In this document: positions 23,576-35,336 of the stretch, piece after piece
Numbering within the stretch: position 1 is the stretch's first letter
Layout of the letters: every line of letters begins with the position of its first letter
Assembly: GCA_030761205.1 (NCBI GenBank)
Contig: JAULJL010000027.1
Coordinates: 18,478,501 to 18,542,500 of the forward strand
Source of the DNA: Fremontodendron californicum
Taxonomy: Eukaryota; Streptophyta; Magnoliopsida; Malvales; Malvaceae
Direction of reading: 5' to 3'
DNA: 64,000 nt
Notes under the pieces: generated by a model
What the model saw: only the letters and a program-made list of their open reading frames with translations
What the model was told of the DNA's origin: nothing
The model's database searches: none
Made by a program: the position numbers and the translations under genes

Positions 23576-25455
23576 GTTGGACAACTTAACTCAAGTACTA
23601 ATTGGGAAGGCAGCCCAATTAATAAAGAAATTACGAATCTGCCATACACAGATTTTGCTTTCTTTTCCTTTTCCTTTTTCTTTTATTATTTTTATCGTTT
23701 TTATTTATTTTTATGTTTATTTGTTAATTGTTTGTTTAGTATTTTAGGATTATTTAGGTTGCATAAGTTTGTTTTGTTTTGTTTTGAGTCTTAGTTGTTC
23801 CTATTCTTATGTTATTAGTTCTTTTCTCTTAGACATGATTCTTTCATTTGGGTTAATAGCATTACATTGAGGACAATGTAAGAATTAAGTGAGGGGAAGG
23901 ATTTAGGATATCTTTTATTTTTGTCTATTATTTTTTTTATGAGTCTTTAATGTTATTATTATTATTATTTTTAGTGTGTTTTAGTTCCTTTTTAATACAA
24001 TGATGAGATATGAATTGCATAGGTCTAAACTGGTTATTAGTGAGAAGATTTTCATGAGAATTAAGCTTGATACTAATTTTTATGAGCCAATGTTGATATG
24101 ATATGTTGATTGAGAAAGAAGCAAGTTTAGACTTGATATTGACTTGTATAATCATCCTTGTGAGTTTTTGAGCCTATATGATTGATGCAATTATACATAT
24201 CAATCTAATTTCTTTCTTGAGTGCTCTTATGATTACATGATTCTTTAGAACTTGCTTTAAACCATTTGAGACTATATTGATACATGTGATAACATGAATA
24301 TGATAGAGGCATTAGGATTATAACCAGAGCCAAACAGCTATCCATTATTAATGTTCCAAGAGAACATCCCCACTAGTGAGCTAATTTGAGCCTACATTAA
24401 ATATGCTATTTTATTGGTAACCACGACTTACACCTAGCCTAAATACACTTATATCCTTACCCTTGTTCTGAAGATGGATTATATATTTTGAGACATATTG
24501 CAAAAAACAAGGGATATTTTTAGTTGAAAATTTGGGTTGGAAACAAAAGATAAGTGTGGGGAAGAAAAGAAAAAAAAAGTAAAGAGAAAAAGAAAGGTAT
24601 CATTGTCAAATACATTTCCATATTGAAAAAAAAAATCATCTCTTGAACTTCTAGTTAAAGTAAAGAAAAAGATGTTACAAAATTGGTTAGAATGAAGCAA
24701 AGGCTCAACATGAATATTTAGGCTATGTTATTATGTGCTTTATAAGAGTTTTGAGAAGTTTTATTTGTATGATCTTATTATGTCTCTAAACTCTATGAAC
24801 TCTTTGGAACCTTTGTGATATCTTTATCCTTTTGTTCTTTAACCACATTATAACCCTTTGACCCCATTACAACCTTGAAAAAAGAACTCTTGATTTATGA
24901 AGTTGTATGATCTAAATAGTGGAGAATAGGTGGACAAGCAAGCATATGGTAGAAGTGTTTTCATGAGATTGATTGAGTGTAAACACTTTACCACTACTTT
25001 AAAGAGTGAAAATCAAGAGAGTATCCTATGTGAGAAATTGATATTAAGTTTGATTATGCACTATTTTGATTGAAATATATTATGTTAATATTGGCTTAAC
25101 TCAAACTATTTACATTCAAGCAAGATTTTTTGTGAATTTTTTTAAGCTATTGATTAGTTTATAAGACTTATCCAATGATTATCTCTAATTTATATTGAAA
25201 GGATTAGTTGTAATTATTATTATTATTATTATTATTATTTTAGTTTTTCTTATGTCTTCAATGTTTGTGGGTATCGTCCTAGTAAACCCTCACGAGACTA
25301 AACTCGTCCACTAGGGACACCTAGGGGTTTAAAGGCATGTGTCACAAGCTAAGTGCCACCGTGATTTCCTACGAAAATGGATTAGATTAGATTTTCTTAT
25401 TTTATTTAATTTCGTTTTGCTCGAGGACTAGCAAAAAGCTAAGTGTGGGGGCATT
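23576..25455 (+). mobile_element. B-I unit 2 non-coding 3' region
   Basis: As in unit 1. It includes the ACATTGAGGACAATGT hairpin motif near 23869, an internal AAGTGTGGGG near 24553, an ATT microsatellite near 25215, and AAAGCTAAGTGTGGGGG before LTR B3. Confidence 0.75.
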
Positions 25456-26927
25456 TGAAAAGCTCATAAAATATGCATTTTATGCCTTTCTACATTTAGT
25501 TTTTGTTATGTTTTCGATCTTTATCTTGTTTATTTATATTATGTTTTTGAATTTTAGGTACAATAAGGAGAATGAAGTCAAAAGATGTCAATAATGATCG
25601 TAAAGAGCTTACAAAATCATAATCACAAGATGGAAGAAGACTTAGGAGTCAAAAATATCAATTTCTGGTTGAAAAGCAATCAGGCAGATTTGACATCCGG
25701 AGCATGTTGTAAGGAAAACATGATATTAGATTATTTAGTTGAAGAAACTTCCTTCTTTACTTTTGAACTTGACTTGATTATCTTTCCAACGATATATTAT
25801 GGGCCCAAATCGGATAAGAAATGGGCATTCAAAATGGCGCTAGAAGATCTCCCTAAAGAACCGTGTGACCAAAAAAACCCTAATCGCAAATCTGAAAAAA
25901 AAAAAGAAGAAGGCAAAAACGTGATTTTTGCACCTCCAGGCTTACTTATGCAGCAAAGACTTATTCTCAGAGTTTCAAAGCTCTATAAATACCGTCTTTT
26001 GAGCCACAACTAGACATCTTTTGAGGAGACTCAAGGGATCATCATTCTTCTTCTTCTTCTTCTCCACTCTTTTATTTTTCTTTTTAGTTTTATGTATATA
26101 TTATCCATGCTTATGTTAGGCTAAACTTCTTTGGTAAGGATGATTTCAAAGCCCTAGACAAGTTTTGTAATTAATTTTCAGATTTATCTATCATTAGTTT
26201 TCTATCAAAGTTGATTGTGTTCTTCCATTAAAATTGTTCATGATGATGTTTTGATTTATTTAGGGTAATCAACTAGATATATCTTGATAATTATCTATTG
26301 CTAGTTTAGGAGTCTTGATCCGTGTAATTGTCTTTATTTCCTATTCATAAGTGGCAATTTGTGATTAATGATTATGGTCAAGTTTTCGCTAATTGCAAAG
26401 TGGAACATAACCTAAGTTGAACAATCCGAGCTTATGTGTTTGTTGCTTAGATCAACCTATCTTTCTCATCATAAAGCTGCTATCAAATTGAACTTAGAGA
26501 GCTTATTCTAGGTTGTTTGATAGTTAAAGATTAAATAGAGAGCTTGTTCTATTTAACAACGAACTAAGGAGAGATTGGGGAAACAGAACTTGTTGTTATC
26601 CATGGTTGTTAACTTTGATAGCTAATTGATGTTGATAGATCTGATTATTGATTCTCAATGATGTCTAGTGGTGGAGAATGAAACCTTAACCATATTTTTC
26701 TCATATTTGATTACTTTTTATTTACTTGCTTTCTTCTTTGATTATAAGTTTTTATTTTAAATTGAATTAAAAACCTCTCCTTTTATTTTGTTTTCTTTGA
26801 ATTTAGGTTTTAGACTAATAATTCTTAAACTAAAACCCAATCCCTGAGGACTCGACCCTTGCTAACTACTATACTTACAATTGATCTTTTTAGTGCAAGG
26901 TTAAATAAAGATATACTATTTTGGGTA
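25456..26927 (+). mobile_element. LTR B3
   Basis: 1,472 bp. It starts TGAAAAGCTC (one change from TGATAAG). The 3' end lacks the GCATC of GGTGCATCA and runs straight into the target duplication GGGGC at 26928. Confidence 0.88.
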
Positions 26928-27553
26928 GGGGCGACAATATTAATGAATTAGTGGGCTTGTTTTAGTTTATCATTTAATATGAAGTGGGGACCAATTCATT
27001 AGTGATGTGGCGCCTAAATTAGTTGTTTTAGTTGGGTCTTATAATTACTTAGGCTTTTGGGCCCAATTTATGTATTATGTCCATTAGGCTTGTGTGGTCT
27101 ATCTTCATTAAACTTGTTGGACATCCTTTTAATTCAATTAGGTTTGGGCTTGAGCATGTTCAGCCATATTTAGGGAGTTTTATTATTATTATTATTTAGG
27201 TATGGCCGAATTCATCATGTAACTAGCAATTAGGGTTAGGTTAATGGGGAGGCTATAAGTACATGTTCTAGCCGCCTATTCATTTTAACAATTCTGAATT
27301 TAGTGAATTTGAATTTATTCAAGTGAGTGTTTCACTCTTTTTAGTTCTTGACAGAACTAGCAAACTTATCAAAGAATTCCTTTCTTTGTGGCATTCTTCC
27401 TATCAAACTTAGGTTCTAGAAACAAGTGTTCTTGGGATTTAGTTAGCTTAGCTAATCTATGTTCTTTGAAACAAGATTTCTACGGGTTTAAGTTGCATTG
27501 CCTGAATCTTGGCTTTCTTGGGGTTAGGGTATTTCAATTTTTCAATGGGTTCA
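26928..27553 (+). mobile_element. A2 5' LTR, middle piece
   Basis: Starts with the duplicated GGGGC and continues CGACAATATTAATGAATTAG, the sequence that follows GGGG in intact A-I LTRs. It contains the R-U5 segment up to TGGGTTCA. The last five bases, GTTCA, are the target of B-II. Confidence 0.85.
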
Positions 27554-29056
27554 TGATAAGCTCATAAAATATACATTTTATGCCTTTCTACCTTTACTTT
27601 TTGTTATGTTTTTGAATTTTAGGTACAATAAGGAGAATGCCTTTCTACCTTTATATCTTGTTTACTTGTAATATGTTTTTGAATTTTAGGTACAATAAGG
27701 AGAATGAAGTCAAAGGATGTCAATAATAATGGTAAAGAGCTTAGAAATCACAATACAAAAGACCGAAGAAGACTTGGGAGTCAAAAATATCAATTTCTGG
27801 TTGAAAAGCAATCAGGCAGATTTGACCTCCGGAGCTTGTTGTAAGGAAAATATGATGTTACAATCTTTATTTGAAGAAACTTCCTCTTGACTTTTGAAGT
27901 TGACTTGATTATCTTTCCAACGATATATTATGGGCCCAAATCGGATAAGAAATGGGCATTCAAAATGGCGCTAGAAGATCTCCCTAAAGAACCCTGCGGC
28001 CAGAAAAACCCTAATCGCAAATTTGAAAAAAAGGCAAAAACGTGATTTTTGCAATTCCAGGCTTACTTGTGCGACAAGGACTTATTCTCAGGGTTTTAAA
28101 TCTCTATAATTATCATCATTTGAGCCACAAACTAGACATCTTTTTAGGAGACTCAAGGGATCATTATTATTCTTCTTCTTCTTCTCCATTCTTTTATTTT
28201 GCTTTTTAGTTTTATGTATATATTATCCATGCTAATATTAGGCTAAACTTCTTTGGTTAAGGATGATTTCAAAGCCCTAGACAAGTTTTGTAATTAATTT
28301 TCAGATTTATCTATCATTAGTTTTCTATCAAAGTTGATTGTATTCTTCCATTAAAATTGTCCATGATGATGTTTTGATTTATTTAGGGTGATCAACTAGA
28401 TAGATCTTGATAATTATCTATTGCTAGTTTAGGAGTCTTGATCCGTGTAATTGTCTTGATTTCCTATTCATAAGTGGCAATTTGTGATTAATGATTATGG
28501 TCAAGTTTTCGCTAATTGCAAAGTGGAACATAACCTAAGTTGAACAATCCGAGCTTATGTGTTTGTTGCTTAGATCAACCTATCTTTCTCATCATAAAGC
28601 TGCTATTAAATTGAACTTAGAGAGCTTATTCTAGGTTGTTTGATAGTTAGAGATTAAATAGAGAGCTTGTTCTATTTAACAACGAACAAAGGAAAGATTG
28701 GGGTAACAAATTTTGTTGTTATCTACGGTTGTTAACTTTGATAGCTAATTGATGTTGATAGATCTGATTATTGATTCTCAATGATGTCTAGTGGTGGAGA
28801 ATGAAACCTTAACCATATTTTTCTCATATTTGATTACTTCTTATTTACTTGCTTTCTTCTTTGATTATAAGTCTTTAGTTTAAATTGATTTTAAAAACCT
28901 CCCATTTTCTTTTGTTTTCTTTGAATTTAGGTTTTAGACTAATAATTCTTAAACTAAAACCCAATCCCTGAGGACTCGACCCTTGCTAACTACTATACTT
29001 ACAATTGATATTTTTAGTGCAAGGTTAAATAAAGATATACTCTTTTGGGTGCATCA
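27554..29056 (+). mobile_element. LTR B4
   Basis: 1,503 bp, TGATAAGCTC to GGTGCATCA. It has a local tandem duplication around 27590-27700 in which TTTTTGAATTTTAGGTACAA and the following AGGAGAATG occur twice. Confidence 0.88.
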
Positions 29057-29062
29057 AAATTT

Positions 29063-29080
29063 TGGCGCCGTTGCTGGGGA
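29063..29080 (+). promoter_or_regulatory. Primer binding site, tRNA-Asp type (B-II)
   Basis: TGGCGCCGTTGCTGGGGA, one mismatch from the copies in B-I. Confidence 0.8.
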
Positions 29081-29189
29081 TTGCTTTATTTAGTTTATTA
29101 GTTTATTGTTTATTCTTATTTTTAGTTGTAATTAATTTTATTTTTCTTGTACATACAGGTTTTTGTTTTCAAATTTCAAGCAAGAAGAG

Positions 29190-30230
29190 ATGGCAGGTGC
29201 TACATCAAAACTACAGAACCTTCAGAACCAACTAGACAATCTCATCTCCATAGTTCAACAAGTGGCCACAAGTAAGATTCAACAATCAAGGCAGTGTGGA
29301 GTGTGCTTCTTGATGGATCATCCAACCAATTGGTGCCCATACTACCAAAAAATAATTTTGAACCAGCCTATGATGTGAGAGAATAACAAAGCCATCAAGA
29401 GTTCCAAGGACAATAGTATGATGCTTTCCTAAACACTTTCAATGAGGGATGGTGGAATCATACTCATTATGGCTATTCGAGAGATAATCAAGAAGTAGAT
29501 CCTTATGCTAATTACACTAATCAATTTGTCTTCAATCAACCATGGGGTCAACAACAAGATCTTTTTGAGCCACCACCTCAAAACTCAGGTAATTCGTTAG
29601 AAAAACTTGTCAATTTTCTTGTTATTAATACTCTGCAACTTCAACAGGAAACAAGGGAAACAAAGGCAAGTATCCAGAGTTTGGAAAGGCAAATGAGCCT
29701 ATTGGCTAGTAGTACTGTGGAATTAGTAGCACAAAGATCTCAACACTCCCTTCCCAATTGATGATTGATCCAAAGGAGAGTGTTAGTGCCACACAACTTG
29801 AGGATGAATCAGAAAATCCAAGGGAACCCGAGGATGAGAAAGAACTAAAGACGGATTCAACTATTGAAGATAATGAAGCTTCAATTTCGAAAGAGAGTAC
29901 TTCGGCACCTGAGGTAACGTTTAAGGTTCCACTTTTTACTAATGTTTCTTCTCCACCTTTTCCTAGAAGATTTGCAAAGTTCAAGGAGGAAGAACATGAA
30001 AAACACATGCCGAAAACTTTAAACAGCTTGCTTGTGGATGCCATTCAACAAATACCAAAATATGCACCATTCCTTGACAAGCTATGCACCACAAAGGATG
30101 ATGGAATAATACTTGTAATGGAGAATGCATCCACTATTGTGCAAAGAAACCGCCTACAAAACGCACAAATTCGGAAAGTTTCTTGTATGATCCTGCAAAT
30201 CCTAAACAGCCAAGAAATGGTGTTAGTTAG
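29190..30230 (+). pseudogene. Athila-like gag remnant in B-II
   Basis: ATG 29190 (MAGATSKLQNLQNQLDNLI...). The knuckle CGVCFLMDHPTNWCPYYQ is best preserved here. Frameshifts follow near 29360. The C-terminal half (29758-30230) is open: acidic segment, PRRFAKFKEEEHEKH, then DKLCTTKDDGIILVMENAST. Confidence 0.72.
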
Positions 30231-31921
30231 GTTGGACAACTTAACTCAAGTACTAATTAGAAAGGCAGCATAATTAGTAAAGAAATTACGAACCTGCCAT
30301 ACGCAGATTTGCTTTCTTTTTCTTTTATTATTTTTATTATTTTTATGTTTATTTGTTAATTGTTTGTTTAGTATTTTTGGATTATTTAGGTTGCATGAGT
30401 TTGTTTTGTTTTGTTTTGAGTCTTAGTTGTTCCTATTCTTATGTTATTAATTCTTTTCTCTTACACATGATTCTTTCATTTGGGTTAATAGCATTACATT
30501 CAGGACAATGTAAGAATTAAGTGTGGGGGGAAGGATTTATGATACTAATTTTTATGAGCCAATGTTGATATGATATGTTGATTGAGAAAGAAGCATGTTT
30601 AGACTTGATATTGACTTGTATAATCATCCTTGTGAGTTTTTGAGCCTATATGGTTGATGCATTATACATATCAATCTAATTTCTTTCTTGAGTGCTCTTA
30701 TGATTACATGATTCTCTAGAACTTGCTTTAAACCGTTTGAGACTATATTGATATATGTGACAACATGAATATGATAAAGGCATTAGGATTATAACCAGAG
30801 CCAAACAGCCATCCATTATTAATGTTCCAAGAGAACATCCCCACTAGTGAGCCAATTTGAGCCTACATTAAATATGCTATTTTATTGGTAACCACAACTT
30901 ACACCTAGCCTAAATATACTTATATCCTTACCCTTGTTCTAAAGATGGATTATATATTTTGTGAAAAATTGCAAAAACAAGGGATATTTTTAGTTGAAAA
31001 TTTGGTTGGAAATAAAAGATAAGTATGGGGGAAGAAAAGAAGGAAAAAAGTCAAGAGAAAAAGAAAGGGATCATTGTCAAATATATTCCCATATTGAAAA
31101 AAAATCATCTCTTGAACTTCTAGTTAAAGTAAAGAAAAATATGTTACAAAGTTGGTTAGAATGAAGCAAAGGCTCAACATGAGTATTTAGCCTATGTTAT
31201 TATGTGCTTTATAAGAGTATTAAGAAAGCTTTATTTGCAAAATCTTATTTTGTCTCTAAATTCTATGAAGTCTTTGGAACTTTGTAATATCTTTTATCTT
31301 TTATTTTTAACCACATTACAACCCCTTGGCCCCATTACAACCTTGATTAAAGACCTCTTGATTTATGAAGTTGCATGATCTAAATAGTGGATAATAGGTG
31401 GACAAGCAAGCATATGGTAGAACTGTTTTCATGAGATTGATTGAGTGTAAACACTTTACCATTACTTTAAAGAGTGAAAATCATGAGAGTATAGTGAGAA
31501 GTTGAGATTAAGTTTGAATATGCACTATTTTGGTTGAAATATGTTATGTTAATATTGGCTTAACTCAAACTATTTACATTCAAGCAAGATTTTTTGTGAA
31601 TTTCTTTAAGCTATTGATTAGTTTATAAGACTTGTCCAATGATTATCTCTAATTTATATTGGAAGGATTAGTTGTAGTTATTATTATTATTATTATTATT
31701 ATTTTTTAGTTTTTCTTATGTCTTCAATGTTTGTGGGTATCGTCCTAGTAAACCCTCACGAGACTAAACTCGTCCACTAGAGACACCTAGGGGTTTAAAG
31801 GCATGTGTCACATGCTAAGTGCCACCGTGATTTCCTACGAAAGTGGATTAGATTAGATTTTCTTATTTTTTTTTATTTTGTTTTACTCGAGGACTAGCAA
31901 AAAGCTAAGTGTGGGGGTATT
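30231..31921 (+). mobile_element. B-II non-coding 3' region
   Basis: No coding. Carries the hairpin motif near 30494 (changed to ACATTCAGGACAATGT), AAGTGTGGGGGG just after it, AAGTATGGGGGAAG near 31020, and the terminal AAGTGTGGGGG near 31907. Confidence 0.72.
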
Positions 31922-33388
31922 TTTATTATGCTCATAAAATATGCATTTTATGCCTTTCTACCTTTAGTTTTTGTTATATTTTCGATCTTAACTTGTTTAC
32001 TTGTAATATGTTTTTGAATTTTAGGTACAATAAGGAGAATGAAGTCAAAATATGTCAATAATGATGGTAAATAGCTTACAAAATCACAATCACAAGATCG
32101 AAGAAGACTTGGGAGTCAAAAATTTCAATTTTTGGTTGAAAAACAATCAGGCAGATTTGACCTCCGGAGCTTGTTGTAAGGAAAACATGATGTTACAATC
32201 TTTATTTGAAGAAACTTCCTCTTGACTTTTGAAGTTGACTTGATTATCTTTCCAACGATATATTATGGGCCCAAATCAGATAAGAAATGGGCATTCAAAA
32301 TGGCGCTAGAAGATCTCCCTAAAGAACCCTGCGGCCAGAAAAACCCTAATCGCAAATTTGAAAAAAAGGCAAAAACGTGATTTTTGTACCTCCAGGCTTA
32401 CTTGTGCGGCAAGGACTTATTCTCAGGGTTTTAAATATCTATAAATATCATCTTTTGAGCCACAAACTAGACATCTTTTGAGGAGACTCAAGGGATCATC
32501 ATTATTCTTCTTCTTCTCCATTCTTTTATTTTGCTTTTTAGTTTTATGTATATATTATCCATGATTATATTAGGCTAAACTTCTTTGGTTAAGGATGATT
32601 TCAAAGCCCTAGACAAGTTTTGTAATTAATTTTCAGATTTATCTATCATTAGTTTTCTATCAAAGTTGATTGTGTTCTTCTATTAAAATTGTTCATGATG
32701 ATGTTTTGATTTATTTAGGGTGATCAACTAGATAGATATTGATAATTATCTATTGCTAGTTTAGGAGTCTTGATCCGTGTAATTGTCTTGATTTCCTATT
32801 CATAAGTGGCAATTTGTGATTAATGATTATGGTCAAGTTTTCGCTAATTGCAATGTGGAACATAACCTAAGTTGAACAATCCGAGCTTATGTGTTTGTTG
32901 CTTAGATCAACCTATCTTTCTCATCATAAAGCTGCTATTAAATTGAACTTAGAGAGCTTATTCTAGGTTGTTTGATAGTTAGAGATTAAATAGAGAGCTT
33001 GTTCTATTTAACGACGAACTAAAGAAAGATTGGGGTAACAGAACTTGTTGTTATCTAGGGTTGTTAACTTTGATAGCTAATTGATGTTGATAGATCTGAT
33101 TATTGATTCTCAATGATGTCTAGTGGTGGAGAATGAAACCTTAACCATATTTTTCTCATATTTGATTACTTCTTATTTACTTGCTTTCTTATTTGATTAT
33201 AAGTCTTTATTTTAAATTGATTTTAAAAACCTCCCCTTTTCTTTTGTTTTCTTTGAATTTAGGTTTTAGACTAATAATTCTTAAACTAAAACCCAATCCC
33301 TGAGGACTTGACCCTTGCTAACTACTATACTTACAATTGATATTTTTAGTGCAAGGTTAAATAAAGATATACTCTTTTCGGTGCATCA
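31922..33388 (+). mobile_element. LTR B5
   Basis: 1,467 bp. Its 5' tip is mutated (TTATTATGCTCATAAAAT in place of TGATAAGCTCATAAAAT); the 3' end GGTGCATCA is intact. Confidence 0.85.
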
Positions 33389-33421
33389 GTGCAAAGGGTT
33401 TAACCCTTAGAGTTCACATAA
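33389..33421 (+). mobile_element. A2 5' LTR, last piece
   Basis: The duplicated target followed by AAGGGTTTAACCC...TTCACATAA, the mutated LTR terminus (CACATAA instead of CACATCA), directly before the A2 primer site. Confidence 0.8.
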
Positions 33422-33423
33422 GT

Positions 33424-33435
33424 TGGTATCAGAGC
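33424..33435 (+). promoter_or_regulatory. Primer binding site of A2
   Basis: TGGTATCAGAGC, tRNA-iMet type, two bases after the LTR end. Confidence 0.85.
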
Positions 33436-34301
33436 TTAGGGTTCTAATCAGGTCTAATCTTTTTATCATCTTTACCATATTGCAGGGTTTAGGGTAATAT
33501 CTTTTTTATCAATCTCAAAATATTTTGGGGTTTCAGGCATTCTTATCTTGGGGTTATAGCTTTAGGCATTATTGTCTTGGGGTTATAGTTTTTAGGCAGT
33601 CTTGCTTTGGGGTTTTGTTTCTTGTAATTGAATCAAATTAATCTAACAAGATTTTGGTGTTTCAGGCATTCTTGTTTTGGGGTTATAGCTTTAGGCATTT
33701 TTCCTAGGGTTATAGTTTTTAGGCAGTCTAAGTTTGGGGTTTCAGTCTTGTAAAGTGGTTTAATCAAGATTTTGTTTCTTGAATTCTTGATCTATTAAAA
33801 TTTCTTCTTGTGGATTCTTGATCCGGATCTTGAAAAACAAAATTCAGAAGGGCATTCGAACAATTCCAAGAAAGAAAAAAGAAGTTCATCCGAGATTTCA
33901 AGAAAATCAAGAAGTCTTGTTCTTGAAAAAAAAAAGAGAAAAAAAAAGAAAATAAGAAAAGTGTTCGAACAGCAAGAAGAAGAAAGAAAGATTCGAAAAA
34001 ATTCAAGGGAAATAGGAAAGATTTGAATTCTTGGTAATCTTGTTCTTGTTTTTTACTTGTTTTACCTTTTTACTAATTGTTTCTTGTTTCTTGAGTCTTT
34101 TGCTAGGTAGAATTAAGCAAGGGGAGTTCTTGAAGAGTTCTTCTAGTTCCTAAAGAACCTGAAAGAGGAAATAGAGTGGTAAAAGCCAAAAAAGAGTGCA
34201 AACAAGAGTTGGAGTGATATCATATTTTAGAATATACACTAAGAAAGTGTGTGAGTTTAAATTTTTATTATCACTAACATTTGTTTTGCAGCAATTTTAA
34301 G
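33436..34301 (+). mobile_element. A2 leader with degenerate repeats
   Basis: Repeats built on GGGGTTATAGCTTTAGGCA and TTTGGGGTTTCAGGCA fill about 33520-33745. An A/G-rich CAAGAAAA stretch follows, then ATTTGTTTTGCAGCAATTTT before the gag ATG. Confidence 0.75.
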
Positions 34302-35045
34302 ATGTCTCAAAAGAGTAGTTCATCAAACCAGGGGGATGAAAATCCATTCTTTACGTGGAAAGCCATGCAACAATCTTTGAGTGTATGAATCTTGTAATGG
34401 CAGATATGTCAGATAAGTTAGAGAGACAATCGACAGCCATTAAAAACCTACAAGATGGGCAACGTAAGGGAGCTAGGCATGAGCCTAGTGTGGTTGATGA
34501 GCATGACTTTGATGAGGAAGACGATAAGGAGATTGCTATGGGTAGGGCTAGAGGAGTTAGGCAAGAAGTAGCACCTAGGAGAAACACTAAGGGTCATGAT
34601 TAGGGAAATAGATAAGATAGGAACCTTGAGAATATTAAAATGAAAATTCCACCATTCCAAGGTAGAACTGATCCTGAGGTGTATTTGGAGTGGGAGAAAA
34701 AATAGAGTTGATCTTTGATTGTCACAACTATTCGGGGAGAAGAAGGTGAAGTTGATAGTCATTGAATTTACTTATTATGCCATAGTTTGGTGGGATCAAC
34801 TAGTAACCAGTAGGAGGAGAAACCATGACAGACCTATAGAGACATGGAGGGAATTGAAAGCTCTCATGAAAAGGAGGTTTTTACCTAATCACTATTATAG
34901 GGACCTTTATCAAAAACTTCAAAACCTTATCCAAGGGTCTAGGAGTGTAGAGGATTACTATAAGGAGATGGAGGTGGCTATGATTAGAGCCAATATAGAG
35001 AAGGATCGGGAAGCCACCATGGCTAGATTTTTGAGTGGCTTGAAT
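34302..35045 (+). pseudogene. A2 gag (Ty3/gypsy, retrotransposon gag domain)
   Basis: From ATG 34302 (MSQKSSSSNQGDENPFFTWK...). An early TGA follows (ATCTTTGAGTGTATGA region) and a TAG near 34603. The gag core is clear: KMKIPPFQGRTDPEVYLEWE, then AIVWWDQLVTSRRRNHDRPI, LKALMKRRFLPNHYYRDLYQ and SVEDYYKEMEVAMIRANIEK, which is the conserved capsid-like domain of gypsy gag. The zinc knuckle and all of pol are deleted; the frame jumps at 35046 into LTR-derived sequence. Confidence 0.8.
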
Positions 35046-35336
35046 GATGAGAACCAAACTAGTATTGGATTTCAAGATCTATTGCATGTTCCAATTGGGC
35101 CTATTACAAGGTCAAGATCTAAGAAGTTCAAGGAAAGATTTTCGGCCCATAGGAGAACCACATTGCATCCTCGAGGAGATGGGCCTTTCCAAATCCTTGA
35201 GAAAAATTAATGACAATGCTTACAAAGTGGACTTAACTAGTGAGTATAATGTTTCTGCTTCATTTAACGTTTCTGATCTTTCTCTTTATGATGTAGGTGA
35301 TGATTTGAGGTCGAATCCTTTTGAGGAAATGGGGAA
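35046..35336 (+). pseudogene. A2 rearranged tail: LTR start fused to pol C-terminus
   Basis: About 85 bases equal to the first part of an A-I LTR (coding NQTSIGFQDLLHVPIGPITR) are followed, in frame, by the pol tail that normally precedes the LTR (RTTLHPRGDGPFQILE), then the tract GAGGAAATGGGGAA and the true 3' LTR. This order is not that of an intact element. Confidence 0.7.

Larger units (their letters stand above)
16596..26927 (+). mobile_element. Insertion B-I: tandem Athila-like array, three LTRs and two internal regions
   Basis: LTR-internal-LTR-internal-LTR in one orientation, bounded by GGGGC at 16591-16595 and 26928-26932. The unit structure is LTR (~1.45 kb), tRNA-Asp primer site, broken gag-like frame, ~1.8 kb of non-coding 3' region and a purine-rich AAGTGTGGGG before the next LTR. 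No protease, reverse transcriptase or integrase, so it is non-autonomous. Confidence 0.88.
27554..33388 (+). mobile_element. Insertion B-II: Athila-like non-autonomous element
   Basis: LTR B4, primer site, broken gag, non-coding 3' region, LTR B5; 5,835 bp. The flanks GTTCA (27549-27553) and GTGCA (33389-33393) form a 5-bp duplication with one mismatch. It sits in the same A2 LTR as B-I, 626 bp further along. Confidence 0.87.

Noticed and set aside
34351..34762. Minus-strand frames opposite A2 and A4 gag
   Set aside because: Shadows of the gag frame.
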